Assembly (NCBI GenBank): GCA_947623455.1
Contig: OX392534.1
Span: 6,396,001-6,460,000 of the forward strand
Origin: Mimachlamys varia
Taxonomy: Eukaryota > Mollusca > Bivalvia > Pectinida > Pectinidae
Direction: 5' to 3'
Length of the DNA: 64,000 nt
A program made the translations under genes and the position numbers. Positions 63,956-64,000 of this stretch are shown here, piece after piece; positions within the stretch are counted from its first letter, which is position 1, and every line of letters begins with the position of its first letter. Below the pieces are notes generated by a model. It saw only the letters and a list, made by a program, of their open reading frames with translations, ran no database searches and was not told the origin of the DNA.

Positions 63956-64000
63956 TTGAATATACATTAATAAGATTGTATTGTGTAACATTTTAAAATG
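63956..64000. other. Unique AT-rich sequence right of the array
   Basis: The array ends after ACGGACAAAAACATATTGAA. The last 45 bases are non-repetitive, so the array appears complete within the window. Confidence 0.7.

Noticed and set aside
49302..63996. Dozens of open frames of 60-188 codons, Cys/Phe/Val-rich on the minus strand and Lys/Thr/Gln-rich on the plus strand
   Set aside because: They are translations of the 35-bp unit in rotating frames, occur on both strands over the same bases, and start and stop at variant units. No gene-like signals are present.

Overview
This is a eukaryotic, AT-rich, gene-poor window, most likely from a bivalve mollusc. I infer this from interspersed sequences I associate with bivalve genomes: a tRNA-derived SINE-like element near 26.4-26.7 kb; a block near 31.4-32.2 kb with 158-bp internal repeats, a GACGGACA-type tail and a C-run/G-run hairpin ending in GGTATAA; and a C/G hairpin element near 44.5 kb. 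I cannot name the species. There are no bacterial-style operons, CRISPR arrays, rRNA genes or tRNA genes that I can support.

The only well-supported gene is on the minus strand, from about 49.3 kb down to 44.7 kb. Four exons with consensus splice sites join in frame: a transmembrane exon (49120-49301), a juxtamembrane exon (46823-46886), an 18-nt microexon (46474-46491) and a last exon (45158-45721) encoding a 187-residue acidic tail with eight tyrosines in SH2-docking or ITIM/ITAM-like settings. The likely product is the C-terminal part of a membrane receptor, or a short transmembrane adaptor, signalling through tyrosine phosphorylation. Ectodomain exons, if any, lie beyond the right edge, so the huge repeat array to the right is probably intronic. 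A separate signal-peptide-like start exon (46631-46708) lies inside the second intron.

Layout: 1-1310 no gene; 1311-2020 a 42/53-bp minisatellite; 2021-19290 no recognisable gene apart from one unidentified ORF (9392-9706); 19290-19740 and 22900-23780 degenerate tandem repeats; 26390-26690 SINE-like element; 31370-32215 bivalve-type interspersed repeat; 35872-39870 a 4.0-kb array of a 25-bp unit with higher-order structure; 41101-42275 a 34-bp tandem repeat split by two related TTAA-inserted elements in opposite orientation; 44.4-44.5 kb hairpin repeat; 44.7-49.3 kb the gene, with a CpG-rich fold-back element in its first visible intron; 49319-63955 a 14.6-kb array of about 418 copies of a 35-bp unit, arranged as two adjacent ~6-kb copies followed by a 771-bp tandem pair.

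The many open frames across 49-64 kb are a by-product of the stop-poor repeat unit and are not annotated as genes. The most interesting material is the tyrosine-rich tail gene and its unusual boundary with the giant strand-asymmetric array.
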